Program-made: the position numbers and the translations under genes
Notes under the pieces: model-generated
What the model was told of the DNA's origin: nothing
Seen by the model: the letters and a program-made list of their open reading frames with translations, nothing else
The model's database searches: none
Assembly (NCBI RefSeq): GCF_963931595.1
Contig: NZ_OZ007030.1
Location: forward strand, 1,914,481-1,978,480
Source: an uncultured Subdoligranulum sp.
GTDB lineage: Bacteria > Bacillota > Clostridia > Oscillospirales > Ruminococcaceae
DNA length: 64,000 nt
Direction: 5' to 3'
Shown here: one piece after another, positions 38,601 through 46,828 of the stretch
Layout of the letters: each line of letters begins with the position of its first letter
Position numbering within the stretch: the stretch's first letter is position 1

Positions 38601-40854
38601 TGGTGTAGTAGTTCTGGCTGCCGTCGCTGTGCTTGGCAATGGTCACGCCGGGCACCTGGTATTCACGGCCGTCCTCCCCGCGGGCGAACAGGCGCACGTT
38701 GCCGTAGGTGCCCCGGTCCTCCGAGGGGGACAGCGACAGGCTGCCGATGTGGTAGCGGGCGTCAAAGGTGATGCGCACACCGCCGTTGTCGGGGTAGGCG
38801 GCGCCGTCGTCCCAGTCGTCCAGGCCGTACCAGGAGGTGAAGTCGTTGTCCACCACGCCCCAGGCGGTCTTGCCGGAATCCAGCGGGCTGTCCTTCATGT
38901 AGCCGGCCTCGTGGGGCACCGACGCGATGTGCGCCGTGACCTCCCCTGCCGCGCCCACCGTGTTGATGAGCCTGTAGGCAGGCAGCTTCACCGGGCTGAC
39001 ATTGGCCGTGGACGCCGTGGAGGTCAGCGAGGCGGGACCTTCGCCCAGCTCGTTGACGCCGGTGACGTACACCTCATAGACGGTGTTGTTTTCCAGGTTC
39101 TGGATGGTGTAGCTGTTCTTGTCGATGCCGGTCACCTTGGTGAAGTCGGCATTCCCCTGTTTGCGGTAGTAGACATTGTAGCTGTCGGTGTCCTTCATGT
39201 CCTTCCAGGAGGCTTCGATGCGCTGGAAGCGCCCGGTCAGGCGCAGGGCGTCGGGGGCGGCGGGCAGTTTGTCCGCCTTGGGCACCACCGTGATGGCCTC
39301 GCTGTAGCCGCTGCGCCATCCGCCGTTCACCGACTGCACCCGCACGGTGTAGGTCTTGCTGTTCTGCAGTTTCTCGCCGCCGAAGGAGTTCACCGCCAGC
39401 GTGTTGGCCGCCGTGCGGACCATCTCGGTCTTTCCGTCAAAGGTGATCTCCACCTCATAGCCGGTGACGTTCACCGCCGGGTCCCAGGTCAGTGTGAAGG
39501 CCTGGCTTTCCGTCTCGGCCGCAAGGCCGGTGGGGATGTCCATGGAGGGCGGCGGGATGCGGGATTCCATATCGTTGAGGAATTCCACCTGGGAGATCTC
39601 CGCCAGGCTGCCGCCCCCCGAAACCGCCGTAATTTTAATGGTGACCTTCTTGACGGCGATCTGGCCGCCGAAGTCCACCGCGATGGAGCCGTCGGGCTGC
39701 ACGGTGGCCGCTCCCAGGAAGCGGGCGATCAGCGAACCGCCCACCGTGATGGGCATGGTCTTTGTCTCGCCGTCTTCCTCGTACTCCACCAGCACGGTGG
39801 CGCCGCTGACAGCGTTCTCCGCTGCGGGCGGGGTCTGGAGCACCATACCGGCCATGGGCACCGCCGCCTTGGCCGCTTTCTCAAAGTCAAAGCTGACCGT
39901 GACGGGGTTTTCCTCCGAGATAGCGGCACCGTCGGCGGGCTTCAGCGCCACGGCGCTGTCGCCGGTGAGCAGATCCTCCAGACTGCCGCTGACCACCTGG
40001 GTGGATTCTTCTTTCTCCAGAGCCATCAGGCTTTCGGGGACCCGCACCAGCACCGAGGCAGTGCCGTCCCCCGTCTCTTCCAGAGAGGCCGCCAGCATCT
40101 GCAGGTCCACCAGGTCCGCCGCGCCGCTGCGGTCCAGGTCGGCCACACCGGCCTGTCCCCCTTCGATGGCATCGATCAGAACACTGGCGTCCCCGTCAGT
40201 GAGCTGGCCGTCGCCGTCCACATCGCCGATGCGCAGGGCACCGGGATGGAGGCTGTCCGCCGTGTAGGTGTAGCCGGCCAGGAACCCGGTGTAGAGCTGC
40301 ACGCTGTAGAGCTGGGTGCCCACCTCCAGGGTCTGGGTATAGGTGGCAAAGCCGCTGCCCTGCACCGTCAGGGTGTACTGGCCCTGGGGCAGGTCCCGGA
40401 AGCGCACCTCACGCCGGGCAGGTTCACTGCCCTCCGAGGCGGGCAGCGTGACGGACTGGGTCTGTGCCTCGGGGCCGTTCAGGCTCACCGTGAAGTCGGC
40501 GTTCCCCTGCAGCGGCAGACCCGTCAGCAGCGTCACGGCCACTTCCGCCGTATTCTCCGGGGCCTGTTCCGCCCCGGTTGTCTCTTCCTCTGTCTCGGTC
40601 TCTTCCTCCGCCGGGACTGCTTCCTCCAGCAGTTCCGGGGCGTTCTCCTCCGCCGGCTCTTCGTCAGCAGGAAACTCCGCCTCGGGGGAAGCGGTCTCCC
40701 CGGTGGCGCTGGCCGCAGGCTGCGCTTCGTCCGGTTCCGCGGCCTGCACAGCAGGCTCTGCGGACAAGATCTCTTCCGCCAGGGCGGCCGGGCCTTGGGC
40801 CAGGATGCCCAGCAGCATGCAGCTGCTCAGCAAGGTGGCGATGGCTCTTTTCAC
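35626..40854 (-). CDS. Secreted M60 (enhancin/mucinase-type) metallopeptidase with dockerin
   Basis: 1742 residues from a GTG at 40854 preceded by AAAGGAC. The signal peptide is about 1-27, followed by an acidic Glu/Pro-rich stretch to about 110 and a small beta domain. A type I dockerin with two Ca-binding repeats (DVDGDGQLTDGDA and DLDRSGAADLVDL) lies at about 205-258. Two fibronectin III domains (about 440-620), a discoidin-like CBM (about 660-790) and helical linkers come next. The M60 catalytic core has HEIGH at 1157-1161 with a downstream Glu near 1172. A second discoidin-like domain (about 1475-1600) and C-terminal beta domains close the chain. M60 enzymes cut mucin-type O-glycoproteins. 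No membrane or sortase anchor is seen, so attachment probably uses the dockerin. Confidence 0.85.
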   Translation of the reverse strand: MKRAIATLLSSCMLLGILAQGPAALAEEILSAEPAVQAAEPDEAQPAASATGETASPEAEFPADEEPAEENAPELLEEAVPAEEETETEEETTGAEQAPENTAEVAVTLLTGLPLQGNADFTVSLNGPEAQTQSVTLPASEGSEPARREVRFRDLPQGQYTLTVQGSGFATYTQTLEVGTQLYSVQLYTGFLAGYTYTADSLHPGALRIGDVDGDGQLTDGDASVLIDAIEGGQAGVADLDRSGAADLVDLQMLAASLEETGDGTASVLVRVPESLMALEKEESTQVVSGSLEDLLTGDSAVALKPADGAAISEENPVTVSFDFEKAAKAAVPMAGMVLQTPPAAENAVSGATVLVEYEEDGETKTMPITVGGSLIARFLGAATVQPDGSIAVDFGGQIAVKKVTIKITAVSGGGSLAEISQVEFLNDMESRIPPPSMDIPTGLAAETESQAFTLTWDPAVNVTGYEVEITFDGKTEMVRTAANTLAVNSFGGEKLQNSKTYTVRVQSVNGGWRSGYSEAITVVPKADKLPAAPDALRLTGRFQRIEASWKDMKDTDSYNVYYRKQGNADFTKVTGIDKNSYTIQNLENNTVYEVYVTGVNELGEGPASLTSTASTANVSPVKLPAYRLINTVGAAGEVTAHIASVPHEAGYMKDSPLDSGKTAWGVVDNDFTSWYGLDDWDDGAAYPDNGGVRITFDARYHIGSLSLSPSEDRGTYGNVRLFARGEDGREYQVPGVTIAKHSDGSQNYYTIKIPGGVTTDYLRICVGYIYNNRPISISEMRFYTYDSLEDDILALYADDLHVTLRDGVNEQTIEALQTRLDTPDEASGELHPEREALQKELDNARGLLTTALSDVVEVHTAITAKKDGHLGFTGLNAWQPLGVTARAGEEIIVYVGSSNVATGANAWLQLVATQYNSESGEVVSQPIQLKVGRNEIMVPELVTFDAEHGGALYVQYTGNSANDRYSVRVSGGETIPVLDLYGIDDPAQRKERVTAYVAALEAAAGSLNSRHDELHGDHGAYEAGTCILNTTDVLLDQMMYSVPVSQLLAGLGSGSTADKAARLLSSVDAMDQMMVLFYQHKGLTDLAGAGDKNRLPSQHLNIRYMRMFAGAFMYAAGNHIGIGWDSVPGLGGGEPIALNEDGSYRSGDLFGWGIAHEIGHNINQSSYAVAEVTNNYFSQISQAHEGVRFGYDAIYSKVTSGTTGHSSDVFTQLGLYWQLHLAYDKGYEYEIYSNYDELFASRFYARVDTYARNTARAPAPGGVQLTLGRDADQNFMRLASAAARKDLTDFFVRWGMMPDAATAAYLAQFEPETRALYYGNDASRNYRFTHSESSSFAGKTVLADSTAAVLDERTPNQVNLTLGCDAGDLLLGYEIARISWENGQAKTEVVGFTTGSHYTDTITTVNNRTIAYQITAVDQFLNRSQPMTLPAVKISHDGSYDKSLWTVTTNMTSADDTTPDAGEQDPCEPEPVSAISRVVDNNKNTTYTGRADGEAVITLNFGKTLAVTGLKYTVTGGTPIRDYEIQIPATEGGWQTLATGTFTGGEISTVYFRNENNDPWVCTYDAAQLRLVVKAPAGEISVSELDVLGPTGDNVELLSSGIGTLSAPYVYEESTGQAIPEGSLVFTGSYKGNPAYNVVLLYDENGNVVGGVDAEGSIVAHQIILAPDPQNGQLGEVSEGYWVYWIEPQDLEDMTMPETVRVELYRVDNATTNEGQRLTSDTLAVTMPDPLPSLTMGSQAD

Positions 40855-40921
40855 TTGATTCCGTCCTTTCGTTGGGCAGACCCACATAGAGTCTGCGCTG
40901 GGTTGCTTGTGTGCAGCGCAC

Positions 40922-40950
40922 ATTCTACTATAAAAGAACTAGGAAATCAA
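40922..40950 (-). promoter_or_regulatory. Promoter of the M60 peptidase operon
   Basis: On the minus strand, TTGATT (40945-40950) and TAGAAT (40922-40927) are 17 bases apart. The roughly 60-base leader holds a GCGCTG / CAGCGC inverted repeat (40894-40918). Confidence 0.75.
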
Positions 40951-41070
40951 GTCTTTTGCAAAATTTGTTATAAAATAATTTATTGGTTCTATTTAAATTT
41001 CAAAACTATGCATTTTGACGAGCATTTATATTTTCATCTTTTTCTGGATTCTTCCGGTTTTTCCGTTACA

Positions 41071-41113
41071 AAAGAAAAAGGAGGCGTTTCTCCCTGCGGG
41101 GAGAAACACCTCC
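41071..41113 (-). terminator. Terminator of the YfcC gene
   Basis: 15-bp stem (41080-41094 with 41099-41113) and a loop of about four bases, followed on the minus strand by CTTTTTCTTTT. The M60 promoter region lies just beyond it. Confidence 0.9.
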
Positions 41114-41144
41114 TGGAACCGGTCTTCCGGTGTTGGGAACAGGA

Positions 41145-42662
41145 TCAGGCGAAACCGATCATGACCGCCACCACCACGAAGATGGTGGACAGCACAAAGA
41201 GCATGCCCTGCATCTTGATCTGGAATTTGGCCCACTTGCCCCATTCCAGACGGGCCACACCCAGCACACCCAGCAGGCAGCCGGAGGTGGGCACGATGAG
41301 GTTGGTCAGGCCGTCGCCCAGCTGGTAGGCCAGCACGGCCACCTGCCGGGTGATGCCGGCCAGGTCGGCCAGCGGCGCCATGATGGGCATGGTGAGGGCC
41401 GCCTGCCCGGAGCCGGAAACCACCACGAAGTTGAACAGGCTCTGGAAGACATACATGAGCCAGGCCGCCAGCACACCGGGCACGCCGCTGAGCAGGTTGC
41501 CCAGGGTGTACAGGATGGTGTTCATGACGCTGGGGGTGGTGGGATCGGTGCCGCCCAGCACGATGACGATGCCCTGGGCCATGCCCACCACGAGAGCCGC
41601 GCCCACCAGGTCGGCGGCGCCGCTCTGGAAGGAGGAGGCCATGTCGGAGGGCCGCATGCCGTTGAGGTGGAAGATGCAGCCGATGATGCCGGCCACCAGG
41701 CCCATCACGAAGAACTGGGAAGCAATTTCCGGAATGTAGTAGCCCTGGGTCACCACGCCCCACACGGTCCATACGATGGTGGCCAGCACGCTGAGCAGCA
41801 CCAGGGCCTGGCCCAGCGTGAAGGGCACTGCCTCGCCGTCGGTCTTGGCCATCTGGTTGCGGTAGTAGGCGTCGCTCTCATAGGCCACCGAGAGCTGGGG
41901 ATTCTTCTTGATCTTGCGGGCATACACCATGGTGAAGGCGATGCCGGCCAGCGTGAAGACCGCCCACATGACGATGCGGAAGGCGGTGCCGGACATCACC
42001 GGCACCCCCGCGATGCCCTGGGCGATGGCCAGGCCGAAGGGGTTCATCCAGCTGGTGCCGAAGCCGATCTGGGTGGCGCCGTAGGTCACACAGACGGCCA
42101 CCACGGCGTCATAGCCCATGGCGATGGTCAGCGGCACAATGACCATGGCGAAGGGGATGGCCTCCTCGCCCATGCCGAAGACCGCGCCGCCCAGCGAAAA
42201 GAGGGTGAACAGCACGGGGACCAGGATGATCTCCCGGCCCTTGGTCCGGCGGATCATGGCATGGATGCCCGCATCCACCGCGCCGGTGCGCATGACGATG
42301 CCGAAAGCACCGCCGATGACCAGAATGAAGGCCACAATGCCCACCGCACTGCCGGACTTGTCGCCGGAGGTCAGGCCCTCAAACACATAGTTGAGCATGC
42401 CCTGGCCGCCGAAGTCCTCGGTGCCGAACAGCGGCACGCCGTTGCGTACCCGGTTGCCTGCTTCATCCACCGCATAGGAGAAGCTGTCCGCCACAATGAC
42501 GGTGCGGGTCTTTTCGGTGTCCCCCACCATGTAGCTGATGTCCTGCGTCTGGAAGCTGCCCACCGGGATCAGGTAGGTCAGCAGCGCGCAGACGACCACC
42601 ACCGCAAAGATGATCACATAGGTGTGCGGCATCTGGATGGTCTTTTTCTTCTGTTTTTCCAC
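41145..42662 (-). CDS. YfcC-family membrane transporter
   Basis: 505 residues, 12 or so helices. The family pattern is visible: PHTYVIIFAVVVVCALLTYLIPVGSF at the start, then a large extracytoplasmic loop (about 35-100), ALVVGMAQGIVIVL mid-protein, and SGSGQAALTMPIMAPLADLAG with LTNLIVPTSGCLLG near the end. YfcC proteins are classed with basic amino acid antiporters of the ArsB/NhaD superfamily. The substrate is unproven. It is divergent from a dipeptidase gene, which suggests linked peptide or amino acid use. Confidence 0.85.
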   Translation of the reverse strand: MEKQKKKTIQMPHTYVIIFAVVVVCALLTYLIPVGSFQTQDISYMVGDTEKTRTVIVADSFSYAVDEAGNRVRNGVPLFGTEDFGGQGMLNYVFEGLTSGDKSGSAVGIVAFILVIGGAFGIVMRTGAVDAGIHAMIRRTKGREIILVPVLFTLFSLGGAVFGMGEEAIPFAMVIVPLTIAMGYDAVVAVCVTYGATQIGFGTSWMNPFGLAIAQGIAGVPVMSGTAFRIVMWAVFTLAGIAFTMVYARKIKKNPQLSVAYESDAYYRNQMAKTDGEAVPFTLGQALVLLSVLATIVWTVWGVVTQGYYIPEIASQFFVMGLVAGIIGCIFHLNGMRPSDMASSFQSGAADLVGAALVVGMAQGIVIVLGGTDPTTPSVMNTILYTLGNLLSGVPGVLAAWLMYVFQSLFNFVVVSGSGQAALTMPIMAPLADLAGITRQVAVLAYQLGDGLTNLIVPTSGCLLGVLGVARLEWGKWAKFQIKMQGMLFVLSTIFVVVAVMIGFA

Positions 42663-42737
42663 GATTCCTTATCACTTCCTGCATAAAATCTGGCGCGGTA
42701 TGCATGGATTTTCACCGCATACCCCGCCAAGTGCCCT

Positions 42738-42743
42738 ATTATA
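42738..42743 (-). promoter_or_regulatory. -10 box of the YfcC gene
   Basis: A perfect TATAAT on the minus strand, about 75 bases before the start codon. Candidate -35 boxes upstream (TTTTCT at 16 bases, TTGCAT at 20) are not ideal. Confidence 0.5.
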
Positions 42744-42787
42744 GTAGCGTAAAATGTAAGAAAATGCAATGAAAAACACAAAAACAT

Positions 42788-42816
42788 TTGCAAATATCTT
42801 CTCAAAAGGCTATACT
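42788..42816 (+). promoter_or_regulatory. Promoter of the Sapep dipeptidase gene
   Basis: TTGCAA (42788-42793), 17 bases, TATACT (42811-42816), about 50 bases before the start codon. Divergent from the YfcC promoter. Confidence 0.8.
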
Positions 42817-42865
42817 TCTATTGTCTGCACGTTTGTGCACAAGTTTCAACCACAGGAGCTTTGCC

Positions 42866-44185
42866 ATGATGAACAATTATCGGGCCGCGATGATCGCTGC
42901 CATCAGCCGCCTTGTCGAGATTCCCTCGGTCTTTGCCGAAAGTCCCGACTTTCCCTTCGGTCCCGCGGTGAACCACTGTCTGGATGTGACCCTCTCCATG
43001 ATGAAGGACCTGGGCTTCCGCACCTTCAAGGCCCCCGACGGTCTGTACGGCTATGCCGAGATCGGTGAGGGCGAACTGTTCGGTGTGCTGTGCCACCTGG
43101 ACGTGGTGCAGGCCCGCCAGGAGGACGGCTGGGACCACGATCCCTTCCGCCCCATGGTGCAGGGGGACTGGCTCTGCGGCCGCGGCACCCAGGACGACAA
43201 GGGCCCCACGGTGGCCGCCGTCTTTGCCCTCAAATCGCTGCTGGATGAGGGCCATACACTGAACAAGCGGGTGCGGTTCATCTTCGGCATCGACGAGGAG
43301 ACCATGTGGCATTCCATCCACGCCTACTGCGAACGGGAGGAACTGCCGGTGAGCGGCTTTGTGCCGGACTCCACCTTCCCCCTCACCTACGCCGAGAAGG
43401 GGCTGCTGCAGCTGAAGGTCCACTCGGATAAGCCCTTCGCCCTGGCCTGCAGCGGCGGCGACAGTATGAACGCCGTATCCTCCCACGCCGAATGCCCCCG
43501 GGACGAAGCGGTGGAGCACGCCCTGGAGGAACTGGAGCTGCCCTTCCATGTGACGGACACCCAGGTCTGCGCCGAGGGCCTGACCGCCCACGCCAAGAAT
43601 CCCTGGAAGGGGGTCAGCGCCAACCTGAACCTGCTGCGCGCCCTGGGCAAGGCCGGGTACGAACACGATGCCATCGCTTTTGCCTGCGACGTGCTGGACG
43701 GCAAGTTCCGCTTCGAGGGCTTCACCGACCGGGATCTGTCGGACTTCTCGGGGCCGGTGACGGTCAACCTGGGCCAGTTCACGCTGGGCGAGCAGGGCGC
43801 CGTGCTGGGGCTGGACCTGCGCCTGCCGGTGACGCTGGAAAAGGAGGAGGTCCTCCAGATCATCCGGGAGAAGGCCGCCGCCTACCACCTGACGGTGGAG
43901 GAATTCGACTGGCTGCGGCCCATCCATGTGCCGCTGAACAGTCCCCTGGTATCCAAACTGCTCCAGGCCTACCGGGAGGTGACCGGCGACGCCCGGACCG
44001 AGCCCTACATCTCGGCCGGCGCCACCTTTGCCCGCGCCTTCGACAACTGCGTGGCCTTCGGGGCCAACATGCCCCACAGCCCCACCACCGAGCACCAGCC
44101 CAATGAGCGGGTCTCCCTCATCAAACTGATGCAGGCCGCCGAAGTGTACCGCCGGGCTTTTTCCTATCTGGTGCTGGCCGACTGA
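42866..44185 (+). CDS. Sapep-family Mn-dependent dipeptidase (M20)
   Basis: 439 residues from the first of two adjacent ATGs, seven bases after AGGAG. An M20 metallopeptidase: the first zinc/manganese His-Asp is in CHLDVVQ (about 75-81), the second Asp in GRGTQDDKGP (about 110-119), and the Glu pair is in GIDEETMWHS (about 145-154). A PepV-type lid domain lies between, and the C-terminal His is in MPHSPTTEHQPNE. It hydrolyses dipeptides or Xaa-His type peptides in the cytoplasm. Monocistronic with its own terminator. Confidence 0.9.
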   Translation: MMNNYRAAMIAAISRLVEIPSVFAESPDFPFGPAVNHCLDVTLSMMKDLGFRTFKAPDGLYGYAEIGEGELFGVLCHLDVVQARQEDGWDHDPFRPMVQGDWLCGRGTQDDKGPTVAAVFALKSLLDEGHTLNKRVRFIFGIDEETMWHSIHAYCEREELPVSGFVPDSTFPLTYAEKGLLQLKVHSDKPFALACSGGDSMNAVSSHAECPRDEAVEHALEELELPFHVTDTQVCAEGLTAHAKNPWKGVSANLNLLRALGKAGYEHDAIAFACDVLDGKFRFEGFTDRDLSDFSGPVTVNLGQFTLGEQGAVLGLDLRLPVTLEKEEVLQIIREKAAAYHLTVEEFDWLRPIHVPLNSPLVSKLLQAYREVTGDARTEPYISAGATFARAFDNCVAFGANMPHSPTTEHQPNERVSLIKLMQAAEVYRRAFSYLVLAD

Positions 44186-44200
44186 TCCGTTTTACACAGC

Positions 44201-44235
44201 AATGCCCCGGATCCAAAGGATCCGGGGCATTTTTG
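44201..44235. terminator. Terminator between the dipeptidase and guanine deaminase genes
   Basis: Perfect 14-bp stem AATGCCCCGGATCC / GGATCCGGGGCATT with an AAA loop and T-run. It serves the plus-strand dipeptidase gene and can also serve the minus-strand deaminase gene that stops at 44240. Confidence 0.92.
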
Positions 44236-44239
44236 CAAT

Positions 44240-45505
44240 TCAGAACAGTTTGCGGCCCGCCGCGTACTTGGCGCAGGGGCGGCCGTCCGAGAGATAGACC
44301 AGCCGTTCCAGCCGCTCGTCCAGGGTACAGCTGCGGGTGGTGGACAGGGTGCTGTCGTCCAGCACCACGGCGTCAAACTGGTAGCCCGGCTCAAAGCTTC
44401 CCACCTTGCCGAAGAAGGCCCCGCCGCCCTTGGTGGCCATGTACAGCGCCTCGGGCAGGGTGAGGGCCGGGGTGTCCTGATCCACCAGCCGCCACCGCAG
44501 CTTGGAGCACTGGATGGCATCGGTCATGGCCCGGAAGATGGACAGATGGGCGCCGCCTGCCACATCGCTGCCCAGGCCCACCTTCTGGCCTTCCCGCAGA
44601 TACTGCTTGACGGGGGCGATGCCCGAAGAGACATTCATGTTGGACTGGGGGCAGTGGGCGATGAAGACGCCCTGCTCCTTCATGAGGGCACGCTCCTCCT
44701 CCCCGCTCCAGACGCAGTGGGCCATGATGGTGGGGCAGTCCCCGCCGAAGAGGCCGAACCGGGCATAGGCTTCGCCGTAAAACCGGGTGCCCGGGCAAAG
44801 CTGCTGCACCCAGGCGATCTCGGAGAGATTTTCCGACAGATGGGACTGCACGGGCGTGCCGAACTCCCGGTGCAGTTTTCCCAGGCCGTTCATCAGGTCG
44901 TCGGTGCAGCTGGGGGTGAACCGCGGCGTCAGAATGGGGCGTACAACGGCAAAGTCCCGGCTCTCTTCCAGCCAGCGGCGGGTCTCGGCCAGGGATTCCG
45001 CGGTGGATTCCCGCAGGTAGTCGGGGCTGTTGCGGTCCATGTTGACTTTGCCCACAAAGCAGGGCAGCCCCGCTTGCTCCAGCATCTCCATGAGCCGCAG
45101 CGTGGCCGGGCGGTGCAGCGTGGCAAAAATGCTGGCCCGGGTGGTGGCACTGTGCAAAAGCGCATCCACAAAAATGTGGTAGGCCGCCTCGGCGTAGGCG
45201 GCCTCGGCAAAGCGGCTCTCCTCCGGGAAGGCGTTCTTCTCCAGCCAGTCCAGCAGTTCCATGTCCATGCCCAGCCCGCGGTAGGCGTACTGTCCCCCGT
45301 GGACGTGCAGGTCCACAAGACCGGGCAGAATCAGCTTGTCGCCGTAGTCCTCCACCAGGATGCCCTGATACCGATCAGGCAGCGTGTCGAAAATACCTGC
45401 CACGGTACCGTTCTCACAGACCAGGTAGGCCCCGGGATACCGGGCCAGCTTCCCGCAGACTGGCGTATAGAAAAGATTGCCTTTGACGGCAAAGGCGGTT
45501 TGCAT
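44240..45505 (-). CDS. guaD: Guanine deaminase
   Basis: Amidohydrolase that converts guanine to xanthine. 421 residues from MQTAFAVKGN, with AAGGAG upstream. Zinc ligands are His67 and His69 of LHVHGGQYAYRG. The guanine-deaminase motif PRFTPSCTDDL is near 210, QSHLSEN near 234, and the later metal His and Asp are in MAHCVWS and GLGSDVAGG (Asp near 323). The whole TIM-barrel plus flanking beta domain is present. Monocistronic, with its -35 box inside the terminator of the upstream gene. Confidence 0.9.
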   Translation of the reverse strand: MQTAFAVKGNLFYTPVCGKLARYPGAYLVCENGTVAGIFDTLPDRYQGILVEDYGDKLILPGLVDLHVHGGQYAYRGLGMDMELLDWLEKNAFPEESRFAEAAYAEAAYHIFVDALLHSATTRASIFATLHRPATLRLMEMLEQAGLPCFVGKVNMDRNSPDYLRESTAESLAETRRWLEESRDFAVVRPILTPRFTPSCTDDLMNGLGKLHREFGTPVQSHLSENLSEIAWVQQLCPGTRFYGEAYARFGLFGGDCPTIMAHCVWSGEEERALMKEQGVFIAHCPQSNMNVSSGIAPVKQYLREGQKVGLGSDVAGGAHLSIFRAMTDAIQCSKLRWRLVDQDTPALTLPEALYMATKGGGAFFGKVGSFEPGYQFDAVVLDDSTLSTTRSCTLDERLERLVYLSDGRPCAKYAAGRKLF

Positions 45506-45545
45506 GGGAATTACTCCTTTTGAATCGAAATATTTTCCGCGGGTC

Positions 45546-45574
45546 AGTGTAGCACAACCATCCCAAAAAAGCAA
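45546..45574 (-). promoter_or_regulatory. guaD promoter
   Basis: On the minus strand, TTGCTT (45569-45574), a 17-base spacer and TACACT (45546-45551). The -35 box shares bases with the terminator at 45564-45600. Confidence 0.7.
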
Positions 45575-45600
45575 CCGCACTTTGGGGAAAGCGCAGTTGC
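45564..45600 (-). terminator. Terminator of the lipoprotein / phosphatase operon
   Basis: On the minus strand, stem GCAACTGCGCTTT / AAAGTGCGGTTGC with a CCCC loop, then TTTTTT. It directly follows the lipoprotein stop. Confidence 0.88.
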
Positions 45601-45621
45601 ACTGGATTGTACCTGCTGCGT

Positions 45622-46812
45622 CTATTCGGCTGCGGGCGACGCCAACGCAAAGCTGAACCCCGAAAACAGGTCCAACGAACCATCCTCCGCAAGGGTACAG
45701 ACTGCCCAGCAGCCCTCGGGCAGCGGCACCCAGAGGCGGGTGCACTGCGGGTTGAAATCCACCTGTTCGTCGCTGCGCAGCACATCCGGCGTCACCGCCA
45801 CCGGAACCGGGCGGGATGCCTCCCAGAGATGCAGGGCGGCCTGGTCGGGGTCATCCTCCCATTCCCAGGTGTAGGTCCCCTCCCGCAGCTGGGAGAATAC
45901 TGTGTTCAGCTGGTCGCTGACCGATTGCAGCTGCGCTTCGCTCAGGCAGTTGCCCTCGGGCGGCCGGGTATACCATTCATACCGGTCCCGGGGTGCCGGC
46001 CAATCCCCCGGCAGTTCCTCGCAGGAGGTCATGGCGTATTCCGTCAGATTGCTGTGCCCATCGTACACTTTGCGTTCGGTCATGGCAAAGGCCCGTACCT
46101 CCCCCACCGTCCAGCCCAAGGCGTCCAGTTTGCGGCCCACCACCCGGGTGGCGGTTGTCAGATGGACATCGTCCTCGAAGGTATCCTTCACATCCAGACT
46201 CCCCAGCGCCTCCCAGGCACCGGGTTCCAGCCCCATTCCCTGGGCCACAGCATCCTCCAGGTCACCGCTCTGCAGGTAAAATTCTTCCACCTTGCCCTCC
46301 TCATCGAAGGAGAAGCGGAACTCGTGATCCCCCGCAGGCAATCCGGTGGCGCCCGGGTCCGCGATGGTCAGCGTTGCATAGGGGGCTTCGTATACACCGC
46401 CGCCCATGGACACATCGGTGATGACCAGACCGGTCAGGTCGGGCAGCGGCAGGCTGCTTTCCAGCAGGGAATCGGACAAAACGCTCCGCATCTTTTCGGC
46501 ATCGTTGGTGTACAAAGCCTCCACGAAAGTGGAACCGTTGCTGCGTTCGGTTTCGAGATCGTCCCGGGCCATAAAATAGCTGTCATAGATATGGGGCGGC
46601 TGAGGCGTGGTTGGCAGCGTCAGCATCTCGTAGTCCAGCCCGGCGCTGGGGTCCGGCGCAGGAGTGGGTGCCGCCGTGGGGGTCGGTGTGGGTTGCTCCG
46701 TCGCCGCCGGGGTCGCCGTGGGCACCGGTGTTGCCTCTTTGACGGGCAGCGGACCGCAGGCGGTCAGCGCCGCCAGCAGCAAAGCAGGGATTGCCAGGGG
46801 CAGTTTTCTCAT
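45622..46812 (-). CDS. Lipoprotein with Pro/Thr linker, unknown function
   Basis: 396 residues from MRKLPLAIPALLLAALTAC. The lipobox LTAC places the lipidated Cys at 19. A Pro/Thr/Ala-rich linker (about 25-60) is followed by a globular domain with Trp/Asp-rich strands (about 65-396). I recognise no family. GGGAGG lies upstream, and the start is 16 bases after the phosphatase stop, so both form an operon. Surface exposed on the membrane by inference. Confidence 0.75.
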   Translation of the reverse strand: MRKLPLAIPALLLAALTACGPLPVKEATPVPTATPAATEQPTPTPTAAPTPAPDPSAGLDYEMLTLPTTPQPPHIYDSYFMARDDLETERSNGSTFVEALYTNDAEKMRSVLSDSLLESSLPLPDLTGLVITDVSMGGGVYEAPYATLTIADPGATGLPAGDHEFRFSFDEEGKVEEFYLQSGDLEDAVAQGMGLEPGAWEALGSLDVKDTFEDDVHLTTATRVVGRKLDALGWTVGEVRAFAMTERKVYDGHSNLTEYAMTSCEELPGDWPAPRDRYEWYTRPPEGNCLSEAQLQSVSDQLNTVFSQLREGTYTWEWEDDPDQAALHLWEASRPVPVAVTPDVLRSDEQVDFNPQCTRLWVPLPEGCWAVCTLAEDGSLDLFSGFSFALASPAAE

Positions 46813-46828
46813 CACGGTGTCCTCCCTT

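Noticed and set aside
35446..41328. A 1960-codon open frame on the plus strand opposite the M60 gene
   Set aside because: It is antisense to a gene with clear domains. Its His/Gly/Val-rich composition is the usual reverse-strand product of high G+C coding DNA, and no ribosome site fits.
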